Made by a program: the position numbers and the translations under genes. Below are positions 8,640 through 17,792 of a DNA stretch of 46,480 nt, one piece after another (position 1 is the stretch's first letter; each line of letters starts with the position of its first letter). The notes below the pieces were generated by a model. It ran no database searches, was not told the origin of the DNA, and saw only the letters and a list, made by a program, of their open reading frames with translations. This DNA is from Planctomycetota bacterium (lineage in GTDB: Bacteria; Planctomycetota; Planctomycetia; Gemmatales; Gemmataceae), in NCBI GenBank assembly GCA_021325115.1, contig JAJPHU010000085.1:1-46480 (forward strand), read 5' to 3'.

Positions 8640-9665
8640 CTAGTTCTTCGGTTTCGTCGCCAGGATCAGCGGTGAGGGGCCAGGGCTTTCCATCTTCCTC
8701 ACGTTGCGGAAGCCAGTTTCTTCCAGCCAGCAGCGGATTTCCTCGAAGGAGAAAACATCGCCTTCGTCGGTGTTCACCAGCATGTTGACGCCAAAGATGA
8801 GGGCTTGCGGCGGACCGGTGCGGTCGTCGTGGACCAGGAATTCTGCGACGACAACCGTGCCCTCCGGCGCCAGGGCGGCGAAGGTCTTTTGCAACAGCCG
8901 GCGGCTGCGTGCCGCGCCTTCGCTGTGCAGGATGTGGCCGAGAATCGCAATGTCATGGCCGCTGCCGAAGTCGGCCTGGTGCAGATCGCCGCGGACAAAC
9001 TGAAAGCGGTCGGCCACGCCTTCACGCTGGGCCACACGCCGCGTCACTTCCAGGACACTCGGCCAATCTACCGCCGTCACGCGGACATGCGGCGATTTCT
9101 GAGCCAGGATAATACCCCACACCCCGGAGCCAGCCGCCAGGTCGAGCACACGCACAGATTTCGTCGCCTTCGCGATACCGAGCGCGCCGGCCAGCGCCTG
9201 GGCCGCTGCATGGTTGAATGGAAACAGGTCCTCGACGAATTGCTGAAAGAAAGTTGCTCCCTCGTCCTCGCGGTTGACACTCATGGCTGGCTTGCCAGTG
9301 CGTACAATCTCGTTGAGCTGCATCCACTTCGGCAACAGCTGCGCGGTGATGTGCAGCAACATGCCGCCCCGATAGTCGGGCTTGCCACGCACCAAATACG
9401 TCGCACTCTCCGGCGTCAGCGTGTAGCGCCCTTGCTCATCACGGCAGAGCAACTCCAGCCCTACCAGCGTGTTCAACACCGCACGCAGCCCACGCAGCGA
9501 AGCACCAGTCTCGGCGTGGAGTTGCTCGATCGTCCGCGGTCCTGTGTCCAACACGTCGAAGACACGATGACGGACAGCTGCCTCCAGGACTAGTGGCGGC
9601 GCATAGCCCCACATGAATTGCATGATCCGCTCCGGCGTGACCGACTTGCTGGCGTGAGACTTCAT
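8640..9665 (-). CDS. SAM-dependent O-methyltransferase with dimerisation domain
   Basis: A 341-residue class I methyltransferase. Residues about 10-95 form a winged-helix dimerisation domain (APPLVLEAAVRHRVFDVLD...), and the SAM-binding loop is VRVLDLAAGSGVWG (171-184), with the acidic residue at the end of strand 2 at D200 (VTAVD). This is the layout of hydroxyneurosporene/acetylserotonin/polyketide O-methyltransferases. The C-terminal part has the 'VVVAEFLVHDDRTGP' block usual in the family. The ATG at 9665 has GGAGAA upstream. It is monocistronic as far as can be seen. The methyl acceptor cannot be inferred; a small aromatic or polyketide-like compound would be typical. Confidence 0.85.
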   Translation of the reverse strand: MKSHASKSVTPERIMQFMWGYAPPLVLEAAVRHRVFDVLDTGPRTIEQLHAETGASLRGLRAVLNTLVGLELLCRDEQGRYTLTPESATYLVRGKPDYRGGMLLHITAQLLPKWMQLNEIVRTGKPAMSVNREDEGATFFQQFVEDLFPFNHAAAQALAGALGIAKATKSVRVLDLAAGSGVWGIILAQKSPHVRVTAVDWPSVLEVTRRVAQREGVADRFQFVRGDLHQADFGSGHDIAILGHILHSEGAARSRRLLQKTFAALAPEGTVVVAEFLVHDDRTGPPQALIFGVNMLVNTDEGDVFSFEEIRCWLEETGFRNVRKMESPGPSPLILATKPKN

Positions 9666-9889
9666 GCTTTGCGTTCTCCGTTAGTAGTAACGGGGTAATG
9701 TATCCTGGAGCATTATAGGAATGTCTGCGATTATGTCGTGGTGATCTCGGCTATCAATGCCAACATGCCTGTTGCAAACGCGAGATGAATCGACAGGATG
9801 AATCTCCACGGCTTCCGACACACGACAAAAGATCTCCCGATTACTGGACGCACCCTTACAGATCAGCTCCAACCAAGCACTTGCTTCCT

Positions 9890-11644
9890 TTATTGATCTG
9901 CCGCATCTGCAAGGGCAGCTTTCGGCAGCACGGCGGGCTGGCGGGTCATCTCTTGCATCGTTTCAGTCAGGCGCGGCACAGCAGCCTGCACTGCCTGCAT
10001 GAGAGGCGCGGGCCGCACGCCGATGCCCAAGGTCAGCACGGCGCACAGCCACACCGCTGCCAATATCGGCCAGGAGCGCTCACGTTTGGCGGCAGCAGGG
10101 AGAGCAGATGGCGGCGGTTCGCGCAGATACATCACGGCGGCGATGCGCAGATAATACCAACCGCCGATGGCCGCGTTAATGACGGCCAGCACCGCCAAGG
10201 CGATGAACAGCTTGCGCTGCTCCAGCGACGCCGCCACCTCTACGTTTGCTGGCACATCCAGTGCCCCCGCGAAGAGCAGGAATTTGCCCATGAAGCCGGC
10301 CGTCGCCGGAATGCCGATGAGACTAAACAGGAACAACACCATCAGCAGGGCCATCCCCGGTCGGGTACGGCTGAGACCAGCGAGGTCATCTATCGTCTCC
10401 GCCGGCTGGCCGCTTGTGCTCAGATACTCCAATACGGCAAAGGCACCAAGCGTCATGGCGCCGTAGGCTGCCAGGTAGAAGAAGACGGCATCGACGCCAT
10501 CTACCATCGCATCGGGTGCAGTTAAGAGCCGTGGCGCCACCGCCAAGCCGATGAGCATATAGCCGGCATGGGCGACGCTAGAATAGGCCAAGAGCCGCCG
10601 CAGGTTATCTTGTAACAAACCGAGAACATTACCCACCGTCATCGTCACGGCGGCCATGATCCACAAGAGCACTGGCAATTGATCGCTCAGAATCGGTAAG
10701 GCCAGCGAGGCCGTGAACGTCTGACGCGACAGCGTCGGCAAGATGAAGCCGAGTACGCGCACCAGAGCGGCGAAGCCAGCCACCTTGGGCACGAACGCCA
10801 GGACACCGGCATTGGCCGTGGTCGTACCCTGGTAGACATCGGGCGCGTAGAAATGAAAGGGGAATGCCGTTATGCGGAAACCCAATCCGGCCACTACCAT
10901 GACCAAGGCGATCATGCCCATGCTCAAAAGCGGTGATGGGGCCAATTCCTCCATCGCTCCGGTCTGGCTGGCGCGACGAAACGCCTCGGCCAATCCTGGC
11001 AAATTGGTCGTGCCGGCCAGACCGTAGAAGTAGCTGAACCCGAATAGCATCAGGGCTGACGAGAACACGCTCAGGAAGAAATACTTCAGCGCCGCTTCTT
11101 GGGCGGGTGCATCGAGTCCGCCGCCTCCCTCTTCCTTCCCCATTTCCGGGGGGAGGAGAGAGAGACGACTCTTACCAAAATAGAGGACTAAGTAGGTCGG
11201 TATACTTGTCAATTCCAGGGCCAGGAACAGTGTAATCAATTCGTTGGCCGCTCCGCTCAATCCCATACCAGCAACCATGAGCAACAGACAAGCATGATAG
11301 TCGGCAGCGCGTTTTTCCGGCGCGGCGTTCCAGCAGAATAACACGAGAATGATGCCGCCGAGAATCGACAAGGCGCGGACAAAGAGCGCCAGTCGATCGA
11401 GCACCACTGGGCCAGCGTAGCGCACGGCCTCGGCGGTGGAGAGCGACTCATAATGCGGCAACGGATTTAATAGGAGCACCAGACCAGCCGCGAGCAACGC
11501 CGCCAAGGCCACACCACCCCACAGATGGCGATGCGCACGCAGCGTTCCACCAATGAACAGTACGCAGGCAGCCGCCCCCAGAATCATCTCCGGGACGAGA
11601 TAAGGGACAAAGCCAGTCAATGCCGTGATGAGGGTGGGATTCAC
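9890..11644 (-). CDS. nuoN: NADH-quinone oxidoreductase subunit N
   Basis: Membrane-arm antiporter-like subunit of complex I, 584 residues, last gene of the operon. It has about 14 hydrophobic helices; the conserved glutamate lies in LFLALELTSIPTYLVLYFGK, and the proton-channel helices include FRITAFPFHFYAPDVYQG and LLAYSSVAHAGYMLIGL. It is longer than E. coli NuoN (485), partly because of a hydrophilic loop (residues about 155-185, rich in Glu/Gly) between helices. The start is GTG (11644-11642) preceded by a purine-rich AGGAAGAGAAG. Palindromic sequence fills the gap to nuoM. Confidence 0.95.
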   Translation of the reverse strand: MNPTLITALTGFVPYLVPEMILGAAACVLFIGGTLRAHRHLWGGVALAALLAAGLVLLLNPLPHYESLSTAEAVRYAGPVVLDRLALFVRALSILGGIILVLFCWNAAPEKRAADYHACLLLMVAGMGLSGAANELITLFLALELTSIPTYLVLYFGKSRLSLLPPEMGKEEGGGGLDAPAQEAALKYFFLSVFSSALMLFGFSYFYGLAGTTNLPGLAEAFRRASQTGAMEELAPSPLLSMGMIALVMVVAGLGFRITAFPFHFYAPDVYQGTTTANAGVLAFVPKVAGFAALVRVLGFILPTLSRQTFTASLALPILSDQLPVLLWIMAAVTMTVGNVLGLLQDNLRRLLAYSSVAHAGYMLIGLAVAPRLLTAPDAMVDGVDAVFFYLAAYGAMTLGAFAVLEYLSTSGQPAETIDDLAGLSRTRPGMALLMVLFLFSLIGIPATAGFMGKFLLFAGALDVPANVEVAASLEQRKLFIALAVLAVINAAIGGWYYLRIAAVMYLREPPPSALPAAAKRERSWPILAAVWLCAVLTLGIGVRPAPLMQAVQAAVPRLTETMQEMTRQPAVLPKAALADAADQ

Positions 11645-11685
11645 GTTAGTTCTTCTCTTCCTGGTTAGTCATGCCTCGAAGGAGA

Positions 11686-11743
11686 GCGCGGGCCTCGTTC
11701 GTCTGGTTCCCAAACTCAGTTCAGGAACGAGGGGAAGTCCGCG
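11686..11743. repeat. Palindrome directly abutting the nuoM stop codon
   Basis: GCGCGGGCCTCGTTC pairs with GAACGAGG...CCGCG (CCTCGTTC 11693-11700, GAACGAGG 11725-11732). The middle contains GTTCCCAAACTCAGTT, a motif that recurs as a palindrome in many bacterial genomes. The right arm ends at 11743 and the nuoM TAA stop is 11746-11744. Occupies most of the nuoM-nuoN gap. Confidence 0.75.
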
Positions 11744-13555
11744 TTATTTTTTCTCCGCAACCGACGCGGTCTGCTGAACGTCTACACGGTGGGCGACGGC
11801 CTGCTCGGTATCGGCCCGTTGGCGCGCCGCCTCGGCGATGCCGGCCACTACTTGAATTTCTGGACGCACCGTATCGAAGAACGGTTTTGGGAAAACGCCT
11901 AGGGCCAGACACAAGCCGGCAATCGGCAATAGGGCTGCCAACTCGCGGCCGTTGAGATCGCTGATCTGTCCGTGTCCTTCGTACTGCGGTTCCTTGACCG
12001 GACCGAAGAACACCTGACGCACCATCGTCAGCATGTACCAGGCGCCCAGCACCACGCCGGTCGCCCCCAGGCTGGCCAACAACGTGCCTTGCACCTGGCT
12101 TCCCCGAAAATCATACATGCCGCCCAGCGCCAGCAATTCGCCAAGGAAACCATTCAGCCCCGGAAGACCAATGCTCGACAAGGTGATGAACACCATAAAC
12201 ACTGCCAACAGATGCAGGCGAGCGCCCATACCGCTATAATCGGCCATCTTCCGTGTGTGATAGCGTTCATATAACATGCCCACCAACAAGAACAACGCGC
12301 CGGTGGACAGGCCGTGATTTATCATCTGAAGCAAACTGCCGGTCAGACCGACTTCGTTGAGGGCAAACAAACCCAACATACACAGGCCGAGATGGCTAAC
12401 ACTGGAATAAGCAACCAATTTTTTGATGTCATCTTGACCCAAGGAACAAAAAGCGCCGTAGATGATGCCGACAACGGCAAGGCTGCCGAGGACCGGCACA
12501 CCGAAACGCAGACTGGCATCTGGGGCCAGCGGTACACTGAGGCGCAGAAAACCGTAGGTGCCGAGCTTGAGAAGAATGCCAGCCAAGAGCACACTGCCGG
12601 CTGTCGGTGCTTCGACGTGAGCCAACGGCAGCCAGGTGTGCAGCGGTACCATCGGCACCTTAACGGCAAAGCCGCACATCATGGCCACAAATACCCACAA
12701 TTGCACACGTCGCCAATAATCGAGTCGATCGCGCGCTTGTTGGAGATTCGCCTCCATGTCTTTTGGCGCACGTTCGAGCTGCTGGACATCTTTGGGCAGC
12801 TCTCGATTCAGTGCATCAACGCGGGCAATCAATTCCGGGATGGCGAAGGTCAGTAGGTGACTTTGGCCGGGATCATGGTCAGCTTCGACCTGCGGCAATA
12901 CCAAGGCTACACCGATGACGCCCAGTAGGGTAAGAAGGCTGCCGGCCAAGGTATAGATAAAGAACTTACGCGCCGCATACTGCCGTTGTGGGCCACCCCA
13001 AATGCCGATCACGAAAAATAACGGCACCAGCGTTAGCTCAAAAAACACATAAAACAAAATGACATCAAACGACGCAAACACGCCGGTCATACCCAGCTGT
13101 AATACGAACAACCAGGCGTAAAATTCATGAACACGTTCCGTGATGGCCGTCCACGAAACCAGCACGCATGTCAGCATCAGCAGCGCCGTCAATAGAATGA
13201 GCCACACATTCAATCCATCGATGCCAACATAAAATTGGATGGCGCTATCGACCGTGCCATCGGCCGCAGTGTGTAGTGGCAGTAGATTTTCCTGTGTCTT
13301 ATATTGGATCCAATCCGAACGGAAAGTCAGAGGACCTTCTGTGACATCGACAGAAAGCGTCTCCCTGGTGCGTTCGACGGTGAATTGAATACTGAGGATC
13401 GTGGCCACAAGCAAACTGACGAGTACGCTAACGAGGCTAACCCAGCGCACGGCCGCCGTGCGGCCAGGACCGAGCAAAGCGACCACAATGGCCGTCGTCA
13501 ACGGCAGCACCAGCAAAAGAAGCAACAATTCCCGCATAATGTTTTCAATCCCCAT
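11744..13555 (-). CDS. nuoM: NADH-quinone oxidoreductase subunit M
   Basis: Antiporter-like membrane subunit, 603 residues against about 510 in E. coli. The conserved glutamate helix is ILFYVFFELTLVPLFFVIGIWGG, and LPLAHVEAPTAGSVLLAGILLKLGTYGFLR with VAYSSVSHLGLCMLGLF are the typical proton-pathway blocks. The extra length is mainly a hydrophilic, partly coiled segment (residues about 225-270) and a charged C-terminal tail. Two in-frame ATGs are possible (13555 and 13537); neither has a strong ribosome-binding site, and translational coupling is prevented by the palindrome upstream. Confidence 0.95.
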   Translation of the reverse strand: MGIENIMRELLLLLLVLPLTTAIVVALLGPGRTAAVRWVSLVSVLVSLLVATILSIQFTVERTRETLSVDVTEGPLTFRSDWIQYKTQENLLPLHTAADGTVDSAIQFYVGIDGLNVWLILLTALLMLTCVLVSWTAITERVHEFYAWLFVLQLGMTGVFASFDVILFYVFFELTLVPLFFVIGIWGGPQRQYAARKFFIYTLAGSLLTLLGVIGVALVLPQVEADHDPGQSHLLTFAIPELIARVDALNRELPKDVQQLERAPKDMEANLQQARDRLDYWRRVQLWVFVAMMCGFAVKVPMVPLHTWLPLAHVEAPTAGSVLLAGILLKLGTYGFLRLSVPLAPDASLRFGVPVLGSLAVVGIIYGAFCSLGQDDIKKLVAYSSVSHLGLCMLGLFALNEVGLTGSLLQMINHGLSTGALFLLVGMLYERYHTRKMADYSGMGARLHLLAVFMVFITLSSIGLPGLNGFLGELLALGGMYDFRGSQVQGTLLASLGATGVVLGAWYMLTMVRQVFFGPVKEPQYEGHGQISDLNGRELAALLPIAGLCLALGVFPKPFFDTVRPEIQVVAGIAEAARQRADTEQAVAHRVDVQQTASVAEKK

Positions 13556-13563
13556 ATTTTTTA

Positions 13564-13619
13564 GTTAGTCACGACGCGGGACAAAGTGCGTTTGCGCTCT
13601 GCTCCGTGTCGTGGCTAAC
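13564..13619. repeat. Palindrome in the nuoL-nuoM gap
   Basis: GTTAGTCACGACGCGG and CCGTGTCGTGGCTAAC form inverted arms with two mismatches, loop of about 24 bases. It fills the 69-base space between nuoL and nuoM and its right end is 5 bases from the nuoL stop. Confidence 0.85.
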
Positions 13620-13624
13620 CATTA

Positions 13625-15655
13625 TTACAATTTCGATACCAGGGCGATCAAAAACACTGTCAGGCCCAGCACCATTGCCAGAGCATAAAATTGCACCAGG
13701 CCATTCTGCACCGGGCGGAAGCGAAAACCCAACCAGCGAAATAATTGTCCCGTCAGATCCACCAAACTATCCAATACATATAAGTCAAATATGCGTATGA
13801 ATGTGGTGAATCCTGCCAAGGGCGTGAGGATGAACGCCTCATACAATTCATCGATGTAGAATTTATTCAGCGATAGCTGATACAATCCTTGCGCCGCCTT
13901 CACCAAGCGAGCCGGCACGTCGGGCTGGCGAACATACATCCAATAAGCCATACCGATACCGCCCAGCGCAATAACGGAACTGAGAATCATCGTGAAAAAA
14001 TTCAGCGATTCTTCTGCAGAACGCGACGGTAGACCAGGTGTATGAGCGACAAAATCTCCGAACAGATGCGAAGGTCCTAAAACGGCGCCGACGCCCACAG
14101 CAAAAACAGCGAGGATCATCAGAGGGATCGTCATCACCGGCGGTGATTCCAGGTGCGAAGTTTCGCCGTGCGCGGCCTGGCTGTGATGGTGCTCAAACGC
14201 CTCCGGAGGAATGCGTTCTTCACCCCAAAATGTCATAAAATAGGCCCGGAAGGTATAAAAAGCTGTCAGGCCAGCCGTGATGAGACCGATAATCCAGAGA
14301 ATCAGATACCAGCTGCGATATGGGTTCGCATGTAGGCCAGCAGTCCAGGCCACATCGAGAACTTCATCCTTGCTCCAAAAACCCGACAACAACGGGAAAC
14401 CAGCCAAGGCCAGTGCCCCACACAAAAAGGTCCAGTGCGTCTGCGGCAATACCTTACGCAGGCCGCCGAAGCGTCGCATGTCAATGATATTGCCCATCGC
14501 GTGCATGACACTGCCGGCGCTGAGGAACAACAATGCCTTAAAGAACGCATGGGTGAACAGATGGAACGTTGCCGCCAGCACGGCGAAAGTCACAAGTCCC
14601 TCGCCCGCCGACGGGACGCCGCTGCCCAGCGCCAGAAACATATAACCGAGCTGGCTGATGGTCGAATAGGCCAGCACGCGTTTGAGATCGTTCTGCGTCA
14701 GGGCAATAAGTGCCGTTAAGAGAGCGCTAATGGCGCCGAGTGTGGCCACGACAACCTGGGCGAACGGCGTGAGTATGAATAGCGGCGTGCAGCGGGCCAC
14801 GAGATAGACGCCGGCCGTCACCATCGTGGCGGCATGGATAAGAGCACTAACCGGTGTCGGACCTTCCATCGCATCCGGCAGCCACACGTGCAGCGGAAAC
14901 TGCGCCGATTTGCCAACCGCGCCGCACAACAGCAAGAGACAGGCCGTTGTCAGTAATCCTTGATCGAGTGTGCCCGCCTCATTGGCTTTTTGGACATGAT
15001 CGAAAATATGCTGATAATCCAGATAATGGCCGAAGCGTGACCATAGCAGCAGAATGCCTAATAAGAACCCCATGTCGCCGATGCGCGTAACGAGGAATGC
15101 TTTTCGCGCCGCAGCGGCCGCTGCTGGTCTTGTGAACCAGAAACCAATGAGCAGATAACTGCACAGGCCGACGCCTTCCCATCCCAGATATAGAAGAGCG
15201 AAATTGTCCGCCAAGACCAGAGTAGTCATCATAAATACGAACAGCGACACTTCGGCGAAGAAGCGCGCATAACCTTCATCGCCATGCATGTAGCCGACCG
15301 AGTAGATGGCGATGACCGTGCTGACGAATGTCACCATGAGAGCCATCATAGTGCTGAGAGCATCGGCATTGAGACCGAAACCAACCTCGATACCGCGTCC
15401 TATGCCTGGTTCGCCGACTTTGATCCACTCATAATAGACTTGGATTTGATGCGCCTGGTCCTCTTCCGACGCCGCAATGCCTTGATGCACGGCGAGGAAG
15501 GCCATGACAGCAACGATGAAGGCGCCGACGCCAGCAAGAATGCACGGCCAATGACTATAGCGGCGCAGCAGGCGTGGACCGAACAGCCCCGTGATGACGG
15601 CGGCAGTCAGCGGCAACACCGGAATCAGCCACAAATAAGGTCGCACGTCAGACAT
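13625..15655 (-). CDS. nuoL: NADH-quinone oxidoreductase subunit L
   Basis: The distal antiporter-like subunit with the long lateral helix, 676 residues. The conserved glutamate lies in LLYLGWEGVGLCSYLLIGFWF; PLHVWLPDAMEGPTPVSALIHAATMVTAGVYL and VLAYSTISQLGYMFLALG are diagnostic. The last ~150 residues contain the amphipathic lateral helix and terminal membrane helix. It overlaps the end of nuoK by 8 bases, consistent with translational coupling. A histidine-rich loop (FEHHHSQAAHGETSHLE, about residues 490-506) is a lineage feature with no known role. Confidence 0.97.
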   Translation of the reverse strand: MSDVRPYLWLIPVLPLTAAVITGLFGPRLLRRYSHWPCILAGVGAFIVAVMAFLAVHQGIAASEEDQAHQIQVYYEWIKVGEPGIGRGIEVGFGLNADALSTMMALMVTFVSTVIAIYSVGYMHGDEGYARFFAEVSLFVFMMTTLVLADNFALLYLGWEGVGLCSYLLIGFWFTRPAAAAAARKAFLVTRIGDMGFLLGILLLWSRFGHYLDYQHIFDHVQKANEAGTLDQGLLTTACLLLLCGAVGKSAQFPLHVWLPDAMEGPTPVSALIHAATMVTAGVYLVARCTPLFILTPFAQVVVATLGAISALLTALIALTQNDLKRVLAYSTISQLGYMFLALGSGVPSAGEGLVTFAVLAATFHLFTHAFFKALLFLSAGSVMHAMGNIIDMRRFGGLRKVLPQTHWTFLCGALALAGFPLLSGFWSKDEVLDVAWTAGLHANPYRSWYLILWIIGLITAGLTAFYTFRAYFMTFWGEERIPPEAFEHHHSQAAHGETSHLESPPVMTIPLMILAVFAVGVGAVLGPSHLFGDFVAHTPGLPSRSAEESLNFFTMILSSVIALGGIGMAYWMYVRQPDVPARLVKAAQGLYQLSLNKFYIDELYEAFILTPLAGFTTFIRIFDLYVLDSLVDLTGQLFRWLGFRFRPVQNGLVQFYALAMVLGLTVFLIALVSKL

Positions 15656-16076
15656 GACTCTCCTCTGGTTGATGTTCGGGTTCGACGCCGGCCGGCGTCA
15701 GGTGTGGCAAGGGCGGCTCACGCGGCGCCGGCGGTAGCGGCTCGGTGTCTTCGGTCGCCTCCTCGCCCGGCTCGCGCAACTCCTGCCATTTGCTCACGTC
15801 CAGCGAATGTTGCCGACGATACAACATCAGGATCAGAGCCAGGGCAATGGCCGCCTCGCACGCCGCCACCGTGACGATGAACAGGATGAATGCCTGTCCC
15901 TGCAAATTGCCGCGATAGCGTGCGAAGGCTGCCAGGTTGATCGATACGCCTTGTAACATCATCTCCACACATAAAAACATAATGATAAGATTGCGGCGCG
16001 CCAAAAAGCCGATCAGTCCCAGGGCGAACAGGATGGCGCCGACAATCAGGTAGTGATGCAATGGCAATGCGACCAT
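15648..16076 (-). CDS. nuoK: NADH-quinone oxidoreductase subunit K
   Basis: Small membrane subunit of the proton path, 142 residues. The first 100 residues are a normal NuoK with three helices and both conserved glutamates (MFLCVEMMLQGVSIN and VAACEAAIALALILMLYR). The remaining 40 residues are an acidic, proline-rich tail (ELREPGEEATEDTEPLPP...) absent from the typical ~100-residue NuoK. It overlaps nuoL by 8 bases and follows nuoJ after 13 bases. Confidence 0.95.
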   Translation of the reverse strand: MVALPLHHYLIVGAILFALGLIGFLARRNLIIMFLCVEMMLQGVSINLAAFARYRGNLQGQAFILFIVTVAACEAAIALALILMLYRRQHSLDVSKWQELREPGEEATEDTEPLPPAPREPPLPHLTPAGVEPEHQPEESHV

Positions 16077-16089
16077 GAATTCCTCACCT

Positions 16090-17172
16090 TCACGAACGGC
16101 GGAGTGCGATGGCGATGGCCCCGACGGTAGCCACCAACAACAACAGGCCGCCTAATTCGACCGGCAGCAAAAAATCGCTGAAGAGGGACCGCCCGAGATA
16201 TGCGGCGTTGTCGGCCGGCATGCGCGGCAGTCCTTGCTCGTCGCGGCGAATGTTTTCAGACGCTACGGTCGGCGGCGGGCCACTCATATGAGAAAACGGC
16301 ACATCCGCCGCTGCCGGCAGCCAGCCAAGGCGATACCGCGCGCTCTCGCCAAGGGCAACCAGATCCCTCAGCACTTCCCGCGATTTTTCCACAGCGCGAG
16401 GGTCGTTGTGATCGATGTTAGACCAGGAAATGGACGCCTGTTCCGATCTTTGATGTAGATCTTTCCAGGTGTGAAAAAGTTTGTTGAATTGGTTGAACAA
16501 CTCCTCATCATCTCCAGGTTTACCAATTTTTTCCTCCATGTCGGCCCGGCTGTTCAATGCCGCTGCTTCGTGCGCCCGGGAAAGGAGTCGGTCGATTTCT
16601 TGTGTGCTCTCCTGGATGCGCTGATCGTAGCGCTGCAACACAAATAGCAGGGTGCCAAGCAGGAGAAAACCTGCCAGCGTCGTCAGCAACGGCTCGCGTG
16701 AACGGTCGTCGGCATCGGACAGACCGCTATGCGCAGCCAGCATGAGGACAAACAAAAAGGTAACGATGATGGCGCCCGCGTAAACGATGATGGTCGTCGC
16801 CATGAGAAACGGTGCGGCCAGCAGCAGAAACAGTCCACACGTACTCAACACAACTAGCGCAAAGGCCAAGGCGGCACGGGCAGGATTGTGCTGCGTCACC
16901 AGCAAAGCGCCCGCGATGATCGCCAGGAATGAAAACGACCAAAACAAGATCGTTTCCGGAGAAAAAACGCTGCTGCGCGTCAGCAGCACCCCGGCCAACA
17001 TCAGCGCCACAAGGCCGAGTGCGGCTCCCCACAGCACCGGATATGCCCGTGGCCGCGGCAGCAGTAAATAGATGGCAGCAGCGCCAGCCAACAGCGGCAA
17101 CACAATCGGCCACCACTGGGCAGCAGGAGATATTTCGGCACTTAACAGACAAAAAAACATATTGATCCTCAT
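16090..17172 (-). CDS. nuoJ: NADH-quinone oxidoreductase subunit J, enlarged
   Basis: Membrane subunit of complex I, 360 residues, about twice the usual size (E. coli 184). Two extra hydrophobic helices precede the core (WPIVLPLLAGAAAIYLLL; LWGAALGLVALMLAGVLL). The core helices follow (FWSFSFLAIIAGALLV; TTIIVYAGAIIVTFLFVLML). A hydrophilic stretch of roughly 120 residues (about 200-320) is then inserted before the last helix, which keeps the family signature LGRSLFSDFLLPVELGGLLLL. The ATG (17172-17170) overlaps the nuoI stop as TGATG. The inserted segment is charged and partly helical; its role is unknown. Confidence 0.92.
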   Translation of the reverse strand: MRINMFFCLLSAEISPAAQWWPIVLPLLAGAAAIYLLLPRPRAYPVLWGAALGLVALMLAGVLLTRSSVFSPETILFWSFSFLAIIAGALLVTQHNPARAALAFALVVLSTCGLFLLLAAPFLMATTIIVYAGAIIVTFLFVLMLAAHSGLSDADDRSREPLLTTLAGFLLLGTLLFVLQRYDQRIQESTQEIDRLLSRAHEAAALNSRADMEEKIGKPGDDEELFNQFNKLFHTWKDLHQRSEQASISWSNIDHNDPRAVEKSREVLRDLVALGESARYRLGWLPAAADVPFSHMSGPPPTVASENIRRDEQGLPRMPADNAAYLGRSLFSDFLLPVELGGLLLLVATVGAIAIALRRS

Positions 17173-17774
17173 CAACTCTGCGCGGACGAGGAGGAGGTTA
17201 ACCCGGTGTCCGCAGGCAATTCTGAGGCGACGCTGAGCCGTCCCGAGCGTGTGCGGATTGGGTCTGTGCCTGCTTTCACCGTTTCATCGAACACGCTGAG
17301 CAGCTTCTCTTTATCGAACATCAACGCTTCACGGCTGAAACCAGACAGATCGTACAGCGTCGTCAGTTCGATGGCATCGACGGGGCACGCCTGTTCACAC
17401 ATGCCACAGTAGATACAGCGCAATTCATCAATGACAAACGTCTCTGGATATTTTTCACGATCCGGCCAGGGCGACGGCGCCGCGACAATATCAATGCAGT
17501 GGGCGGGACAGGCTGTCGAACACATATAACAAGCGACACACTTGACGCGGCCTTGTTCATCGCGGTTGAGGCGATGCACGCCGCGATAATTGGGCGGCAG
17601 TTTCGGCTCGACTTCCGGAAATTGTTGGGTAACGGCACCGCCACCGAACAGTGTTTTCGTGGCATGACGCACGGTCGTCTGCAAACCCTGGAAGATGGCC
17701 GGCAAGTACAATTGTTCAAGCAGGCCGGCCTTCGGTACCGTTACCCATTTCACCTCGTTTTCAGCAATGGGCAT
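17172..17774 (-). CDS. nuoI: NADH-quinone oxidoreductase subunit I
   Basis: Ferredoxin-like subunit of the peripheral arm, 200 residues, carrying clusters N6a and N6b. The two 4Fe-4S motifs are complete: C79/C82/C85/C89 and C120/C123/C126/C130, each in the CxxCxxCxxxCP form. The N-terminal 60 residues hold the amphipathic membrane-contact helix; the C-terminal ~35 residues are a variable Ser/Thr-rich tail. It is 18 bases from nuoH and coupled to nuoJ by a 1-base stop/start overlap. Confidence 0.97.
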   Translation of the reverse strand: MPIAENEVKWVTVPKAGLLEQLYLPAIFQGLQTTVRHATKTLFGGGAVTQQFPEVEPKLPPNYRGVHRLNRDEQGRVKCVACYMCSTACPAHCIDIVAAPSPWPDREKYPETFVIDELRCIYCGMCEQACPVDAIELTTLYDLSGFSREALMFDKEKLLSVFDETVKAGTDPIRTRSGRLSVASELPADTGLTSSSSAQS

Positions 17775-17792
17775 GATATTTCTCCTCTCTGT

